Assembly: GCF_000165425.1 (NCBI RefSeq)
Contig: NW_001798970.1
Location: forward strand, 1,453-65,452
From: Paramecium tetraurelia
Taxonomy: Eukaryota; Ciliophora; Oligohymenophorea; Peniculida; Parameciidae
Direction of reading: 5' to 3'
DNA length: 64,000 nt
Below are positions 15,096 to 27,265 of this stretch, one piece after another; position 1 is the stretch's first letter, and every line of letters starts with the position of its first letter. A program made the translations under genes and the position numbers. Under the pieces are notes generated by a model. It saw nothing but the letters and a program-made list of their open reading frames with translations, was not told the origin of the DNA and searched no databases.

Positions 15096-16089
15096 CACTC
15101 ACCTATTAAAATTTAATGTAATATTAAATTATGGAAATCAAGATAAGATGTTAATTATACATGTAATATTAATTTAAATTACCTAAGTAGACAATCGAAT
15201 CAAAAGAATTTGTTAATTTCTTAAAAATAATATGAATACCAATTATAAATCGAACTATTAAATTTAAATTCTCATCCAGAATTAGACGTCTTGACTACTA
15301 TACAGATTTAATTAATTTCTTGTTCTAATAATTTATAATTTATTCAAACAAAATAAATGAAACTAAATCTTATATTCTCACTCTGATTCTCCAACTCAAA
15401 AAACTGGAAATTACTAAAAATCTGTTTGAATTCATTTTACTATCATTAAACTGAATATACAATTTGTAACAACTTCATAATGATCTAGATGTACATCCTG
15501 ATGAGGAGATGGCAAATCTATATTATGAATATTGAAATTATAAGGATGCCTAAATATTAAGAAGTCTACCATTAAGAAAATGAATATTTTCTTTTTTTCA
15601 ATATTATTTTATAGAAGCAATGAACAAGAGAACTCTCACTTTAAGATTAATTATGTTAAAATTTATATTCCTCCCTTTTAAAAGATAATATCAACAAATA
15701 TATTTATTATAAAATAATACTCAATTATTCTTATTTTAATATCATCTAATTATTAATTATGATATAATTATGTAATTGACAATTAAAAAGTATTGCAATA
15801 TTAATTTCTAAAATATCAGCCTCTGATGAGTTTATATTTGTAATTTATTGTATCAATTTTGTCGAATATAAGTGTTTGAACAAAATCACAGAAATTGTAA
15901 AAACTGACTATGTTCCAATTTGAATTATATTTAATCACATCCTGTATAGATTTATTGGATTGTTTTGAAGATGAATAATTTGAAACATGAGGGTTATATA
16001 TTAATGAATAAAATATTTATTTAACAATAATACAATATTAATGTTTTCAAATACAAACTCATAATTCCAAAATCCTCAAACATCCTAAT
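15096..16089. other. 1 kb intergenic region, divergent
   Basis: Separates two divergently transcribed membrane-protein genes. Very AT-rich with TGA in the + frames followed; only short ORFs of about 40 codons without recognisable content. Presumably contains both promoters. Confidence 0.5.
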
Positions 16090-17932
16090 ATGGCGGCTAT
16101 AGTCAAACAGTTCCGATAAGTAAGTGATATGAATATAGTAGTAAATTAATCATAAGTGGGGAAACCTGTGTACCAGCCTCAATAGCCTTAGCCGATGGAA
16201 GTAGAAATGAAAATATACAGGGGATAGAATCAGGTTTCTGAGATGTAGGTTCATAATCCATAACCCATAAAATAAAATGCATCTTAAATTGTAGTGCAGA
16301 ATCAGTTTCACGATTCGTCTTCGGTGAAATAAAATTAGAAAGTGTCTTATGTAATATATTTGAATTTAATATGGTTAGTTAATAGATTGGGTAATGTACT
16401 TTTTGCCAATAGGATTCATCATATTAATTTTGATTGTTATGTCATGCATGGTTGGTGCAAAGATAAAGCATTTTAATCCCGAGGGAGCACATAATACATT
16501 ATCAACTTTGAAAGATAACTTATCGAAGAATCCAATTGAAGATTTAGTGGAAGGCAATGAAGTAGCATCACATACGACAATGATTGATTATTTCAGACAC
16601 AAGGATATCGCATGTCCTGATGGTTATGAAATAGCACAAATAGGAAAATGGGATGGAGTTAAGTCTGGTTGTTTATGTGAAAATGGAGAGACCAGTCATT
16701 CTACCACATGTTTTTATAAGTCATCATGCAAAAGAGTGAAATCTCATGATTCTGTAGATCTCAAAATTTGGTAATAGAAGAGTTTCTGCATTAAAAAGTA
16801 TGAAGACTGGCATCAACTAACTGGAGTCGCTTGTGATAATGGATATAAGTTATGCGGAAATATTTGTGTGCCTATGACAAGAAGATGTCCATTGTCCAAT
16901 CTAGTGAAGGATAATAGTAGATCAAACGATGAACATGCTATTAAAATAGGCAGTGATCATTTCATTAAGAAATTTGAAGATTCTGAGCCAGTCGTAGATT
17001 TGTAATTGGTTCCTGGATTGGGTTAGAGTGAATCATCGCCTTGTTATAATCACGATTTGAATCCAAGGTTTTAATCAGAAAAATATTATCCTTTTGCAAA
17101 AAGAGCTGAGAAAGGGTGTGATCAGTATTTGGATCTTCAGAATCATAGAACTACTTTGAATACTTTTGAAATTCACAAAGTGTTTGAACAGAATGATTTA
17201 AATGATGTTCTGAATCAATTGCCATTTTATCAAAGTTACATGAGTAATGAAGATACCTATGCATTTGAATTAATCAAGAGAATTAAAATAAATTCGATTC
17301 AGGATTGTTAAAAACTAAAACCAAATCAAGTAGATAAGATTTCTTCAAGTAGCAAAAGTGTGTATCATGCTGAATAATACCTCTCTTTCATAATTTTATT
17401 GATTGCAGCAATGGCTCTATTTTTAGTGCCAATTCTATATCTAATTAGGAATAGAGTATGAATATTACATAAATATATATAGGTGTTTGAATGGAAGGAT
17501 ATGACAGAGTTCAGATAACCAAGATTTTTCTGTGGTAGTGCTGCTGTTATTGCTACTCTCTGTGTGGTGTTGGGAGCAATCTATTTGTATCATGTAGATG
17601 GGAATGTAATTTAATCAATTTTAATTTCAGGATGGATTAAAGGAACATAACCACGTGTTCTAGACATATTTAGAAAAGAGTTGCTTTTAAGATTAAGGAT
17701 TGATATTGGTATGTATCAATTAATTAAATTATAGGCTGTTGATTAAGTTAATACTTTTGCAAAGAATGTGTATCACTCTACTTATAGTTATGTGATATTT
17801 GCGTTTTATGGAAGTATTTGCTATTTTGTGATATTGGCTCTGTTAATGATTTATTAATTCTGGTAACACAAGAGTAATTTTGAAAATCCTTGGTAGTACA
17901 GAATCTAGAAACAATATTATGAATTTTATTGA
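16090..17932 (+). CDS. Cys-rich membrane protein, four predicted TM segments
   Basis: About 578 residues; introns of 28, 27, 25 and 26 nt. A Gln/Pro-rich cytosolic N-terminus precedes TM1 (YFLPIGFIILILIVMSCMVG). A Cys-rich region of roughly 330 residues follows (SGCLCENGE, VACDNGYKLCGNICVPMTRRC), likely extracellular or lumenal with disulfides. TM2 (FIILLIAAMALFLVPILYL), TM3 (FFCGSAAVIATLCVVLGAIY) and TM4 (YVIFAFYGSICYFVILALL) come near the C-terminus, separated by introns. I do not recognise a named family; the arrangement suggests a surface protein. The first ATG of the open frame was used. Confidence 0.72.
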
Positions 17933-17974
17933 GACAAATTATAATTGTTTATTTATTAATATTGATTAATTATT

Positions 17975-18631
17975 ATGGAGCAAAGCAAAAACATTTATCA
18001 TCTCAAAAACACTATCAACAAAAATACTCATTACTTTCTCAAACCTAAAAATGCAGCCTTGAACTCTCTCTTGGATACTTATATCTTATAGGATTATGGT
18101 GGAATCAATGTTAGTTATCAATTACCAAAAATACGTAATCTATCATAACAATAAATACTCATGGATATCGAAAGTAAACGCAAGCTCTCTGTTCAAAATA
18201 TTCAAAAATTGGGTTCCCAAAGGAATCTCAATCGGTTAGTTCGATCCTAAACTATCGATGAACCTGCATGTAGAAAAGCAACTGACATCATTGAATCTTG
18301 CGAAAAGATTATCACACTTCAAAAGAAGAAAGAAACAGAATTCAAAGTTAAGCAATCAAGAGAGGATGATGAATACAAAGCTATTCGTAAGGCTGACAAA
18401 TTGCACAAGTTAATACAGGAACAAATATATTAATGCAACAAGGAAGATTTAGACAATGCAAATAAAAAGGCTATCTTATATATTAGGGAAAATACTGTCA
18501 CTATTGATAAAGACAGATTTATACAAAAATGTAATAGGGAAAGATTTTAGTTATAATAATTTCGAGAAAGACCTCGAAAAGAGAAGGAACACAAACGATT
18601 CAGAACTAATTATCACTTATTAGATCTCTGA
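17975..18631 (+). CDS. Hypothetical basic, helix-rich protein
   Basis: A single open frame of 218 residues, no intron. Rich in Lys, Arg, Glu and Gln, probably largely helical, with no membrane segment. It starts MEQSKNIYHLKNTINKNT and ends FRTNYHLLDL. No domain recognised. The stop codon is only 31 nt before the start chosen for the next gene, and a 30-bp tandem duplication spans the junction, so the two might be parts of one ancestral gene; this is speculative. Confidence 0.6.
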
Positions 18632-18681
18632 TATGTTTTATTAATTTTGTAATTTAATTTATATGTTTTATTAATTTTTCT
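18631..18681 (+). repeat. Two tandem copies of a 30-bp unit at a gene boundary
   Basis: The 19-nt core ATATGTTTTATTAATTTTK occurs at 18631 and again at 18661, exactly 30 nt apart. Each copy carries an ATG, in frame with each other (18633 and 18663), so the duplication offers two starts for the following gene. Confidence 0.8.
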
Positions 18682-20199
18682 AATCCAAAAACAATCCATC
18701 ACTCTCTCGTTTAAGTGCCATTAGAACAACTGAAAGAACCTATGATGCATTACAAGTATCTGCTAATGTTTGTAACAATCACGAAAGAATTGTGACAGAA
18801 CCATCCACAAATGATTGCTACTTGGTAAAAAAATAAACATTTGGTTCGAGACATCAAAAGAATAAACTCAATATTCTTATAAACAATATTCAAAATACAT
18901 TTAAAGAAGAAATCGAGAAAATCAAAGAAGAAGCCAAATTAAAATTGGTGGATCCATAAATACATATGTAATTATAGGTTTTTTTGATTCATTTAGTTAA
19001 GATATCCTCTCAAATAGCAAAGAAGACGTCGAACTTTTAATCTACAAATTAAAAAAGATATTGATTAACAAATCCAAGCGATCTTATTGTGTTGACATTA
19101 TTTAAGAAATCAATCATTTCATAACCAAATTAAAAAATCTAGGTATCCATCATATTCACAATATTCCAAGATATCAAAATCCTTGTCACTCTCACACTTG
19201 CTAAAATTGCCAAATATTATAATCTCTTGTATTACTCTATTTCCCTTGCTAAAAATGCCAAAAGATTGTCAGACTCAGAAGCACTACTCAAATACAAACT
19301 TAAAGCATACAGCATTTTATCGTAATGTTTTCTTAAGCTAAGACTTAAATAAGCCAAAATATATATCACCAAATATTTGATGTGCAGTTGGAAACTAAAA
19401 TTAGTCAATTCTGAATTCAAAGGCTATGAATAATTAGGGAAGTATTATTATTATGAAGGCAACATCAAAATGGCTTAATTGTTCCATGACAGAATGCTAA
19501 ATGGCGAATCTTTGGTAATCCTATTATACTATTTAATCTAGAAATTTGATTCCTCTCTGAAAAGGCTAGCGATTTCTAAATTTGAGTAAGGATCGATAGG
19601 AAAGAGTAAGAAGGATAACCACATTATTGATGAAAATAATTTAGATATTTCCTCAGACGACGAACCTTTTGAAATAATCTTTAATTAAGATTCAAATGAT
19701 GTTAAAATAAATACAAATAAAATAGTGGCCTCTTATAGAAAAAAAAATAGACTACTAAACTTTTCGATAAGACAATAGCCTTTATATAACAAAACAACTA
19801 TCAAAAAAGCTTAGCAAGAAGTCAAAAATGCTAATCTTTTTATTAGGTATAATAATTAACAATAGTGATAGATCTCCCAAGTAATAGAATGTAAATTCGT
19901 TGTTTACAGAATAAGGTAATTTGGACTTATAAAAACTCAAAAGCCTCCCTCATTCTCATCTTAGATTAGGAGAACTTAAAACTCCTGTAATGTTAAATCA
20001 TCTAAGTCCAAATAGATGTTTAGTCAATTACCAATCATTAGAATTGAATAAATCACCTCAATCTAATAGGAAGGCAGAAGAAGTTGATCTGCTTTTTGAT
20101 GTCGGTGATGTTCATAAGATGTCCAAAATCCTTAACAAAATAATCACTATTCTTACTAAAATAGATGAATGGCTTTAAACGCAGAATGAATTAATATGA
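18663..20199 (+). CDS. TPR-like helical repeat protein
   Basis: About 475 residues after introns of 29, 28, 27 and 25 nt. The central ~200 residues look like a TPR/alpha-solenoid array (LVTLTLAKIAKYYNLLYYS; GYEQLGKYYYYEGNIKMAQL), followed by a low-complexity acidic and Asn-rich stretch and a helical C-terminus ending DEWLQTQNELI. No enzymatic motif. Likely a scaffold protein of a ciliate-expanded family; no orthologue named. The second of two in-frame ATGs was used because the first nearly touches the preceding stop codon. Confidence 0.68.
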
Positions 20200-20258
20200 T
20201 AATATGATTATATATTACATAAATAATTTAAAATATTAATAAGTCACTTACCTCTAAT

Positions 20259-21301
20259 ATGAGCAATAAAAAGTAAGACTAGCCCTTGGCAAATGCTTAG
20301 AATAGATAGAGAGGTGATTAAAAATAAATCTCGTTTTTTAAATCCAAACTGTCTGGATTGTCACCTTTGAATAAATTCAGCCCTTTCAAGGAATCAAGCA
20401 CTTATTAGCTATTCAATAAGAATTATGCCTCTGTTGATTTCACATAACAAAAGTATCAAGTTAAAATTTCAAAGACAGCCCTTATTCAAATCAATTAAAT
20501 AAAGATCTAAGCAAAAAGAACTGTCATCTTTTGATTCCTAGAGAAGTCCTCATAAATCTCCCAACACTAGCAATTAGTAATTTTATGTTGATTTTGTGAA
20601 GCTCCTCAAGACAAACTACTTAGAAGAAAGACTATACCTCAAGAATATAGTAAGTAAAGAGATAGGAATAGTAAGTGAATTATAGTAATTTTAGGAAAAT
20701 ACCATATGATTCACTGAAATCTTAGAACATCTACATAGAGAGTTAAAAATCCATATCTTAAGCATTGAAACAATATCAGAAGCCAGAAGATATGTAAAAT
20801 TACATTCACAATTAGGAAATTGATTTTGGGATTAAAAAGCTTAATAAGAAAAGAGAAATAGGTGATCTTGAACGATGTGGACTAAGTGATCAAACAAACC
20901 GATAAATATCAATCCAAAATCACAGAAATAGTAAGTATTCCCCTTTACTTTAATAGACGAATGACCAGGAGGAGTTGAAGAAACAATATCAAAAAATGAC
21001 TCAAGATGAACATTAAAGTATAGAGATATATGGGGAAACCATTTCTAAATACAACAAAGCCATATAATTATTACATGAATTATAAATTGATTACGATTCA
21101 CTGTTACCAGAATTATGTATATACTTTTTGAAATTGTTGTTAGAGAATGATTAAACTGAAGAGTCCTTAAAAAATGTGTAATAAGAGGAGAACAAGGATG
21201 AAACAATATTACTTCAATAGTTTATCATAAAAAAACTAGTTAATAAAATAGAAGAATCCAAATCACTCAATCAATAACTAATTTCAAAGATCAAATAATG
21301 A
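20259..21301 (+). CDS. Hypothetical coiled-coil protein
   Basis: About 316 residues after four introns (22, 22, 22, 26 nt), whose removal gives one continuous frame. The N-terminal 130 residues are Ser/Gln/Lys-rich and probably disordered. From about residue 190 a coiled coil is likely (VILNDVDQVIKQTDKYQSKI; ELKKQYQKM) running to the C-terminus. No catalytic or membrane signature. Sits 59 nt after the previous gene and 81 nt before the next, same strand. Confidence 0.65.
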
Positions 21302-21382
21302 TATTGAAGGCATTTTCAATAGAGAGTTGTAAATATATATATCAATTTATTATAATTTCAATTATTTTCCCAATATTTTCTA

Positions 21383-22334
21383 ATGCAACAATCCCAAACT
21401 ATTCTCAACTACTTGAATGGAAATTATCTGCTCACCAGTAGTACTGAGAATCAAGTTGTCACTCTAGAATTTGATTCACAATATTACAGTCCTTGCTTTC
21501 ACTTTTTACATTACTAATTATTTAATCACCTTAATAGTACAAGGTAATAAAATACTCTAGTATAGACCACTCCTAATTATAGATTTAGAGTTCAACTTCA
21601 GATCACTATGGAAGAATATATATTCTAGCATTGAATATTCTGAATAAAATGGATTTAAGAAATATGTGAATAATATGTATTTCATCAACAAGGAGGATTC
21701 TTTGAATGAAGTCTTAAAATAAATCGTGGCAGATAATATCAAAAGCCTAGAGGTTTTGATTTCAGGAGTAGAATTAACTGAAATATCAATTTTCAACATG
21801 ATTAGAGAAATACTCAAATAACCATTTCGATCCTAGATTAGTGTATTGATTCCTAAAGAATTTAAACACAGAGAATTAAAAACTATTTAAAGTATTTCAA
21901 ATTGTAGAATGATAATTGAATAATTGTTGGAGAGTGATGAGAAGATATAAAAGAGTGAGAAAGAATTCAAAATCTATAATTTAATGGTTACTATGGTTCT
22001 AAAAAAGTCTAATGGACATTCCTTCCTAAAGAATTATATTATAGATGGTAAGGAGTTGTTGAAAACTAAATTAAAAATTAATAAAATAAAAAAGGAAATT
22101 AAGAAAGACGACTAATTGGATGTTACTAAGAAAATAGGTGCAACTTTCAATTTGAATTTGAGTCAGGAGTAAAAGATGATGAAAAATGAGATTGACAATT
22201 AAATTAATCCTTACAAGGAAATCATTTCATAAGAAAATGTCCCGTTGATTTATTAAAATGAAGGAGATGAGAAGAGAATAATTTTGGACGATGAATAGGA
22301 GGATTTCGAAGAAGTGGAAGAGTATGAAGGATGA
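21383..22334 (+). CDS. Elongator complex protein 5 (Elp5)-like
   Basis: 309 residues with one 22-nt intron. The fold-relevant hydrophobic blocks (PLLIIDLEFNFRSLW; SLEVLISGVELTEISIF) suit the RecA-like core of Elp4-Elp5-Elp6 proteins, here without a Walker motif, as in Elp5. The C-terminal part is the best match: a GATFNLNLSQEQKMMK segment resembling the STFNL...K motif of Elp5, then an acidic tail (ILDDEQEDFEEVEEYEG). Elp5 belongs to the Elongator subcomplex that modifies wobble uridines of tRNA. Assignment is by motif resemblance and length only. Confidence 0.5.
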
Positions 22335-22546
22335 AATGATATTTCAAATAAATCTTATTAATTTATACTGTATAAAATGATTGTATACATAATTATAGTT
22401 AGAAAGATTGACATCTTTCAAAATTTCTACTCCTTAAAACAATTTATAACAATATTAAATTAAAAAGACTTTTAATCGTAAAATCTCGCCTATCATGAAA
22501 AAGACAACTCTAAATTATTCATGTACAAGTAATGAAGTCCATTAAT

Positions 22547-24255
22547 ATGTTGAACATAGATTTATTCTAAAAGTAAAACTAATTTGACAATGTCAATATT
22601 GGTATTTTCATTGACAAAGAAAACTCCTATGCTGGATTGCAAAAGAAGAAGAAGCTTCAAAATAGAGACACAACCAATCAAACCTAGCAAAAGACAGATT
22701 TAAGATCAAATAGTGCCTTATAGAAATCATCATCACTCTCTTAATTTTATCGACCTTCATCCTCAAATGATAAACATTCTTATTAACACTAGAATACATA
22801 TGCATACTTAAAAGACATGAAAAACTAATCATGTACTTAGTAACTTTAGTAGAGTAGTTATTAGAAGCGTCACACTTCCTCTAAACAAGTCAAAGAACAC
22901 AATTCTAAATAAGTCTAATACCCTTATAATATTTAATTGAGAGTAAATTCACTTGAGATTTATGAGGACAAGAAGCTTAAACTTAAATTGATGAAGAGTA
23001 GTTTAGAAAAACAACAAAATCTGAAATCAAAAGATTACTCAGAATTTAACAATTAATAAATTTAGGACATTAAGACAGAAAATTAAAAATACTAAGGATT
23101 ATTGGCTAAATACTTTCAAATTAATTAACATAAAAGTGCTGATGAGAAGAAACAATCAAAAGATGTAAAACAAATTTATAATATGTATCCTTAAATCAAA
23201 GATATTAAACATTGCTATACAAATTCATTAAAATAAACTCAAGAAAAGAAGAGAGGGCAACTTTAGGAATTTGTAACTTAATTAAATGTAGACACCTTCA
23301 GAGATACATAAAAATTATAAATGAGTAATACTCTCATCAAATCTGATAGATAAAAATTGAATGATGTCAAATCAACCCACTTAAACAAAATTAGTGTGAC
23401 TTAAGAAAATGAACCTGTAAAAACAAATCATCTTATCATACTTAGTTTCTATATTACATATCTTCAGTTATATCAGCATTAAACATCAAGGAATAAAATA
23501 AATATGACGAGAAAGTAAGGGATCACCTTGCCTAAACCTACTAAGTAAAATAGACTTTTATATCAAGGGGTTATTGTTTGCAGGTCAATTTGATTTGAAT
23601 TTTGATGAGGATAAAATAGTAAGTCTTCCAAGATCGAATAATTTAAAAACTATTGTTTTTGATTTAGATGAAACATTAATTCATTGTAATGAAAATGCAT
23701 AGATTCCTGGAGATGTCATCCTTCCTATTACATTTCCAAATGGTGAAACTGTTCAAGCTTCAATAAATATTAGACCTCATGCTTAGAAAGTGCTATAGAC
23801 ACTCTCTAAACATTTTGAGATCATCATCTTCACAGCTTCACATTCTAGTTATGCCAACATTGTGATTGATTATTTGGATCCCAAAAGATAATGGATATCT
23901 CATAGACTGTTCAGAGAAAATTGTGTATAGACACCTGAAGGGGCCTACGTTAAAGATTTAAGGTAATGGGATAAGTATTTTTAGAGTATTAGGAAATCGG
24001 AAATTATCGAATGTACTTTTAGTAGATAATGCTTCTTATTCTTTTGGTAAACAGATTGAGAATGGAGTACCAATCATCTCTTTTTACGATAATTATGATG
24101 ATTAGGAGTTGTTACATTTATAAAACTATTTGTTGAGTTTTAGACACGAGAAGGATGTGAGAGATTTAAATTAAAGAATGTTAAAATTAAATTAATTTAT
24201 CAATTATAAAGAGTTAAAGGAACTACTGTAAGGTTTATTTGAGATGTACATTTGA
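22547..24255 (+). CDS. FCP1/SCP-type (NLI-interacting factor) phosphatase
   Basis: About 544 residues; introns of 29, 23 and 22 nt. The N-terminal ~300 residues are Gln/Lys/Ser-rich and low complexity. The C-terminal ~200 residues form a HAD phosphatase of the CTD-phosphatase family: IVFDLDETLIHC contains the DxDxT active site, then SINIRPHAQKVLQTLSKHFE and IIIFTASHSSYANIVIDYLD, and VLLVDNASYSFG with the distal Asp. Enzymes of this group dephosphorylate serines in the RNA polymerase II tail or other proteins; the target here is unknown. Catalytic Asp residues are all visible. Confidence 0.88.
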
Positions 24256-24374
24256 TAGGTGTTATTGAGGATGTGATCATACATTGTTTATTTTATATAA
24301 ATGGCTAGAAATGCACATTAATTATAATTTTATTATTTTCATAAAATTAGTTAACGAACATAAACAATTTAAAA

Positions 24375-25496
24375 ATGATGAATGTTTCAAAATGTAGTAA
24401 ATGTTCAAAGGTGCCAGATGATATCCTTATGTTGACATGTAGTCATGATTTATGTTTATTATGTGCAGCCAAATCATTTTCAATGCAGCAGCCTAAAAGA
24501 AGCAAAAAAGTAAAATACACTATTAATGATTGAATAGTTTTTTGTTTGTGACATTTGTTCATCTAATACAGAATTAGATGCCAATAGTGTTTATGAATTA
24601 GAAAAGCTACATTTAACCAATGCCATTTAGGATAGATCTAATCGTAAACCTGGTCAATAGTCCAAATCCAATTTATCAATTGAGAAATAAGTTAAACCTC
24701 GTTCACAGACTAGATAAGATAACAAAGAGAATGCTAAAGAGAAATCTGTTAAATACACTAATTAAACAATGGAAGCCAGAGTTTCTATACATCAATCTCA
24801 AAGGAAGATGAGTAAGCAACAGAGTGAAAATTCATTCATTTCACAGCCAAGAGGAATGTGTGCTGATCATCCTGAAGAGGAAGTGTCATACTTCTGTTTT
24901 GATTGCAATAGCAAATGTATTTGTCCAGAATGCATCATACATGGAATTCACAAGAATCACGAAGTTAAAACAATCAAGAAATCATATCCAATTGTGAGGA
25001 AATAATTAGAAGATCAATTGGAATAGAATAATCAATGTATAATACAAGTTGAAAATTACAGGCAAGACTTGGAAAAGAAGTAGATACAATAACAAGCAAT
25101 TCAAGATCATTTGAAGTTACAAATAGCCCAAGAATTTTAGGTATAAATTACATCCAAATTTAGATTTTACATCAATTGTTGAATAATAAATAAAGTGAAT
25201 TGCTTGAAAAAGTGGATAATTTACCTACAATTATGGAATAATAGGAAGGATATATAAATAGACTCAATGAAGTTGAAATCAAAGTCTAAAATTTTAATGA
25301 GAAAATTAATGACATGATAGATTCCAAGGATGAATGTGGATTACTCAATTATTATGGATCAATTTATGGTCAAACAACACCACAACTGCCACCACTTCCC
25401 AACATTAAGGAAGTGCAACTATCAAATTAAATATTTTCATAAATTAATGACGCTAAAAAGTTACTTGGAGGTATGGATATTGATTGTAATTAATGA
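24375..25496 (+). CDS. RING-like/B-box coiled-coil (TRIM-like) protein
   Basis: 356 residues, introns of 28 and 23 nt. An N-terminal Cys/His module (KCSKCSKVPDDILMLTCSHD, then LCLLCAAKS and later CDIC) looks like a RING-type zinc finger. A B-box at about residue 145 follows: CADHPEEEVSYFCFDCNSKC, then CPECIIHGIHKNHEV. A long coiled coil occupies the rest. The RING-B-box-coiled coil order is that of TRIM proteins, many of which are ubiquitin ligases; ligase activity here is inferred and the RING spacing is not standard. Its stop codon is 24 bp from that of the convergent next gene. Confidence 0.75.
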
Positions 25497-25520
25497 TATA
25501 ACTCCATCAATTAAACTATT

Positions 25521-27265
25521 TCATAATCTTCCTTTCAAAATAGTTGGCCCCACTATCTCACCTATCCTATTAAGCAATTCTGTCTCATTGTATTATTTCA
25601 AATAAGCCAAAATGTCTGTTTCATCTAACAATTTGATTGGTAATCGCTTAACAATCTTCAACTCCTGTAATCCTTCGATCAAACATTATAAAATGAAATG
25701 TCTTTGCCAATCAATGTATTTCAGGCATGAAGATATCAAAACGATCATTTATTTTAATAGTTATTCATCTGGCGATAAAATGGAGATTTACTTAAAACAC
25801 ATAGTAATCCCAAGTAAAGTTTAAGATTGATGTTTACTGACAACCTTATCCTTCCCTCCTTGAGCTTCTAGACTTTTCTATAAATGAGTTTGTGCCTCTT
25901 CTGTGTTTGGCACAACTCCAACAAAATCTTAATAGGCTAATTCCTTATCCTTAACCACTTATACTTTCTATTGTAAATTCTTGATTAAATCAGTATGATC
26001 TTTGAACAATGCTAGTATTTTTGCACAAAACTCCTTGCATTCCAAAGGCACATCACTTAGATGGAATAAGCAATTGTCAACGATCTATTGTTGATATGGT
26101 AAAACTTCATTCATATGTAATCTGCTTATGTGATACATCAAACTAAACCCAGCCTATCTGACTATGGGATCAGTTTCAAATAAGGTGCAGTTTTGAGCTG
26201 CTTTCAATATTTCCTTATGTGGTAATACATTTGGTGTTTATTTCATGAACAAGGTTATTGTTTAAAGAGTTGATAAACCACTACTCCTTATTTAATAATA
26301 TCGACTTGTTGTGCAATGATAATTATAAATGAGGCATTCTTTAAGGAATCTATCTCTGATAATTGTAATTAAACCCAAAATAGGAGGACCTCCAACTGAA
26401 GGAAAATGTTGCTAAGCAATATTGGCAGCAATTTCCATCAAATTATCAGTATGGCAATTGTTGAGTAAAGGTATCAAGAAGCAGTCTTTATTTTTGGGAT
26501 TCAGAATTTAGTATTCCTTGAGTGCTTGCATTCTCACTTCAAGTGATTCATCCATCAATCCTTATTAAATGGTGGCAATAATAATGGCTTTGTATTCATT
26601 TCCTTCAAAGAATTGAAAGAGATTATGAACGAATTTCTAGGCGTATAGTCTAACATATTTATTCTAGTGTCTTGCTATCCTTTGAATGATTTCAATCACT
26701 TCGATAACTTTGTCCATATTGTATTTTTGCTCTAGGAATAATTCCATTACTCCCAATAAACCTTAGATGTAGTACTCCTTTCTGTTTGTGAAATAATATT
26801 TATTCATAAACATTGGTTCCATCACCTTAATTTTGTTTTGCATGTCTGGAAACTACTCTTTGAGCAAAGTTTATGCAAATTTAAAGCTTTGATTATACAT
26901 AATGAAGGTATCATCCCAAATTATCACATTAATCAGCAAATCTAAAACTTGAGAGCTTAATTCTTTGAAGTTGTGTTTCTAAACTAATTTTGATATCACC
27001 GATATTGTTAGCTCTTAGACTCGATTGTCTTAATGTTGCAATAGTTTTAATAGTGAATTTTATAATACTTACAAGACTCTGTCTTCAGTATCTGCTATAA
27101 ACTTAAATTCTGATAATTGATTACATTGAAAATTGTCATAGCATTTAATATTGTCTATTCGCTTTCGTAAAGGGACTTTGCCTTTTCAAATAGTTCCTCT
27201 CTAGACAGACTGCTTGTTCTCAAGTCTTCGACAAAAGAGTTGATATTAGTCAATTTATTGTCCAT
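25521..27265 (-). CDS. HEAT/ARM-type alpha-solenoid protein
   Basis: Roughly 570 residues, read from ATG 27265 to TGA 25521-25523 with at least one small intron. The protein is almost wholly amphipathic helical pairs (ARHQNKYVRLYAQKFVHNLF; QGLMDESLEVRMQALKEY; VRQAGFSLMYHISRLHMNE), the look of HEAT or armadillo repeats. No active-site motif, membrane segment or nuclear-import signature. Function unknown; a scaffold or adaptor is likely. Open frames on the + strand at 25,330-25,824 are shadows or the end of the neighbouring gene. Confidence 0.7.

Noticed and set aside
16375-16557. Minus-strand ORF at the start of the Cys-rich membrane protein
   Set aside because: Antisense to a well supported + strand exon with a TM segment.
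25330-25824. Two + strand ORFs starting at 25330 and 25612
   Set aside because: They overlap, out of frame, the end of the B-box gene and the minus-strand solenoid gene, both of which stay open through TAA/TAG codons.
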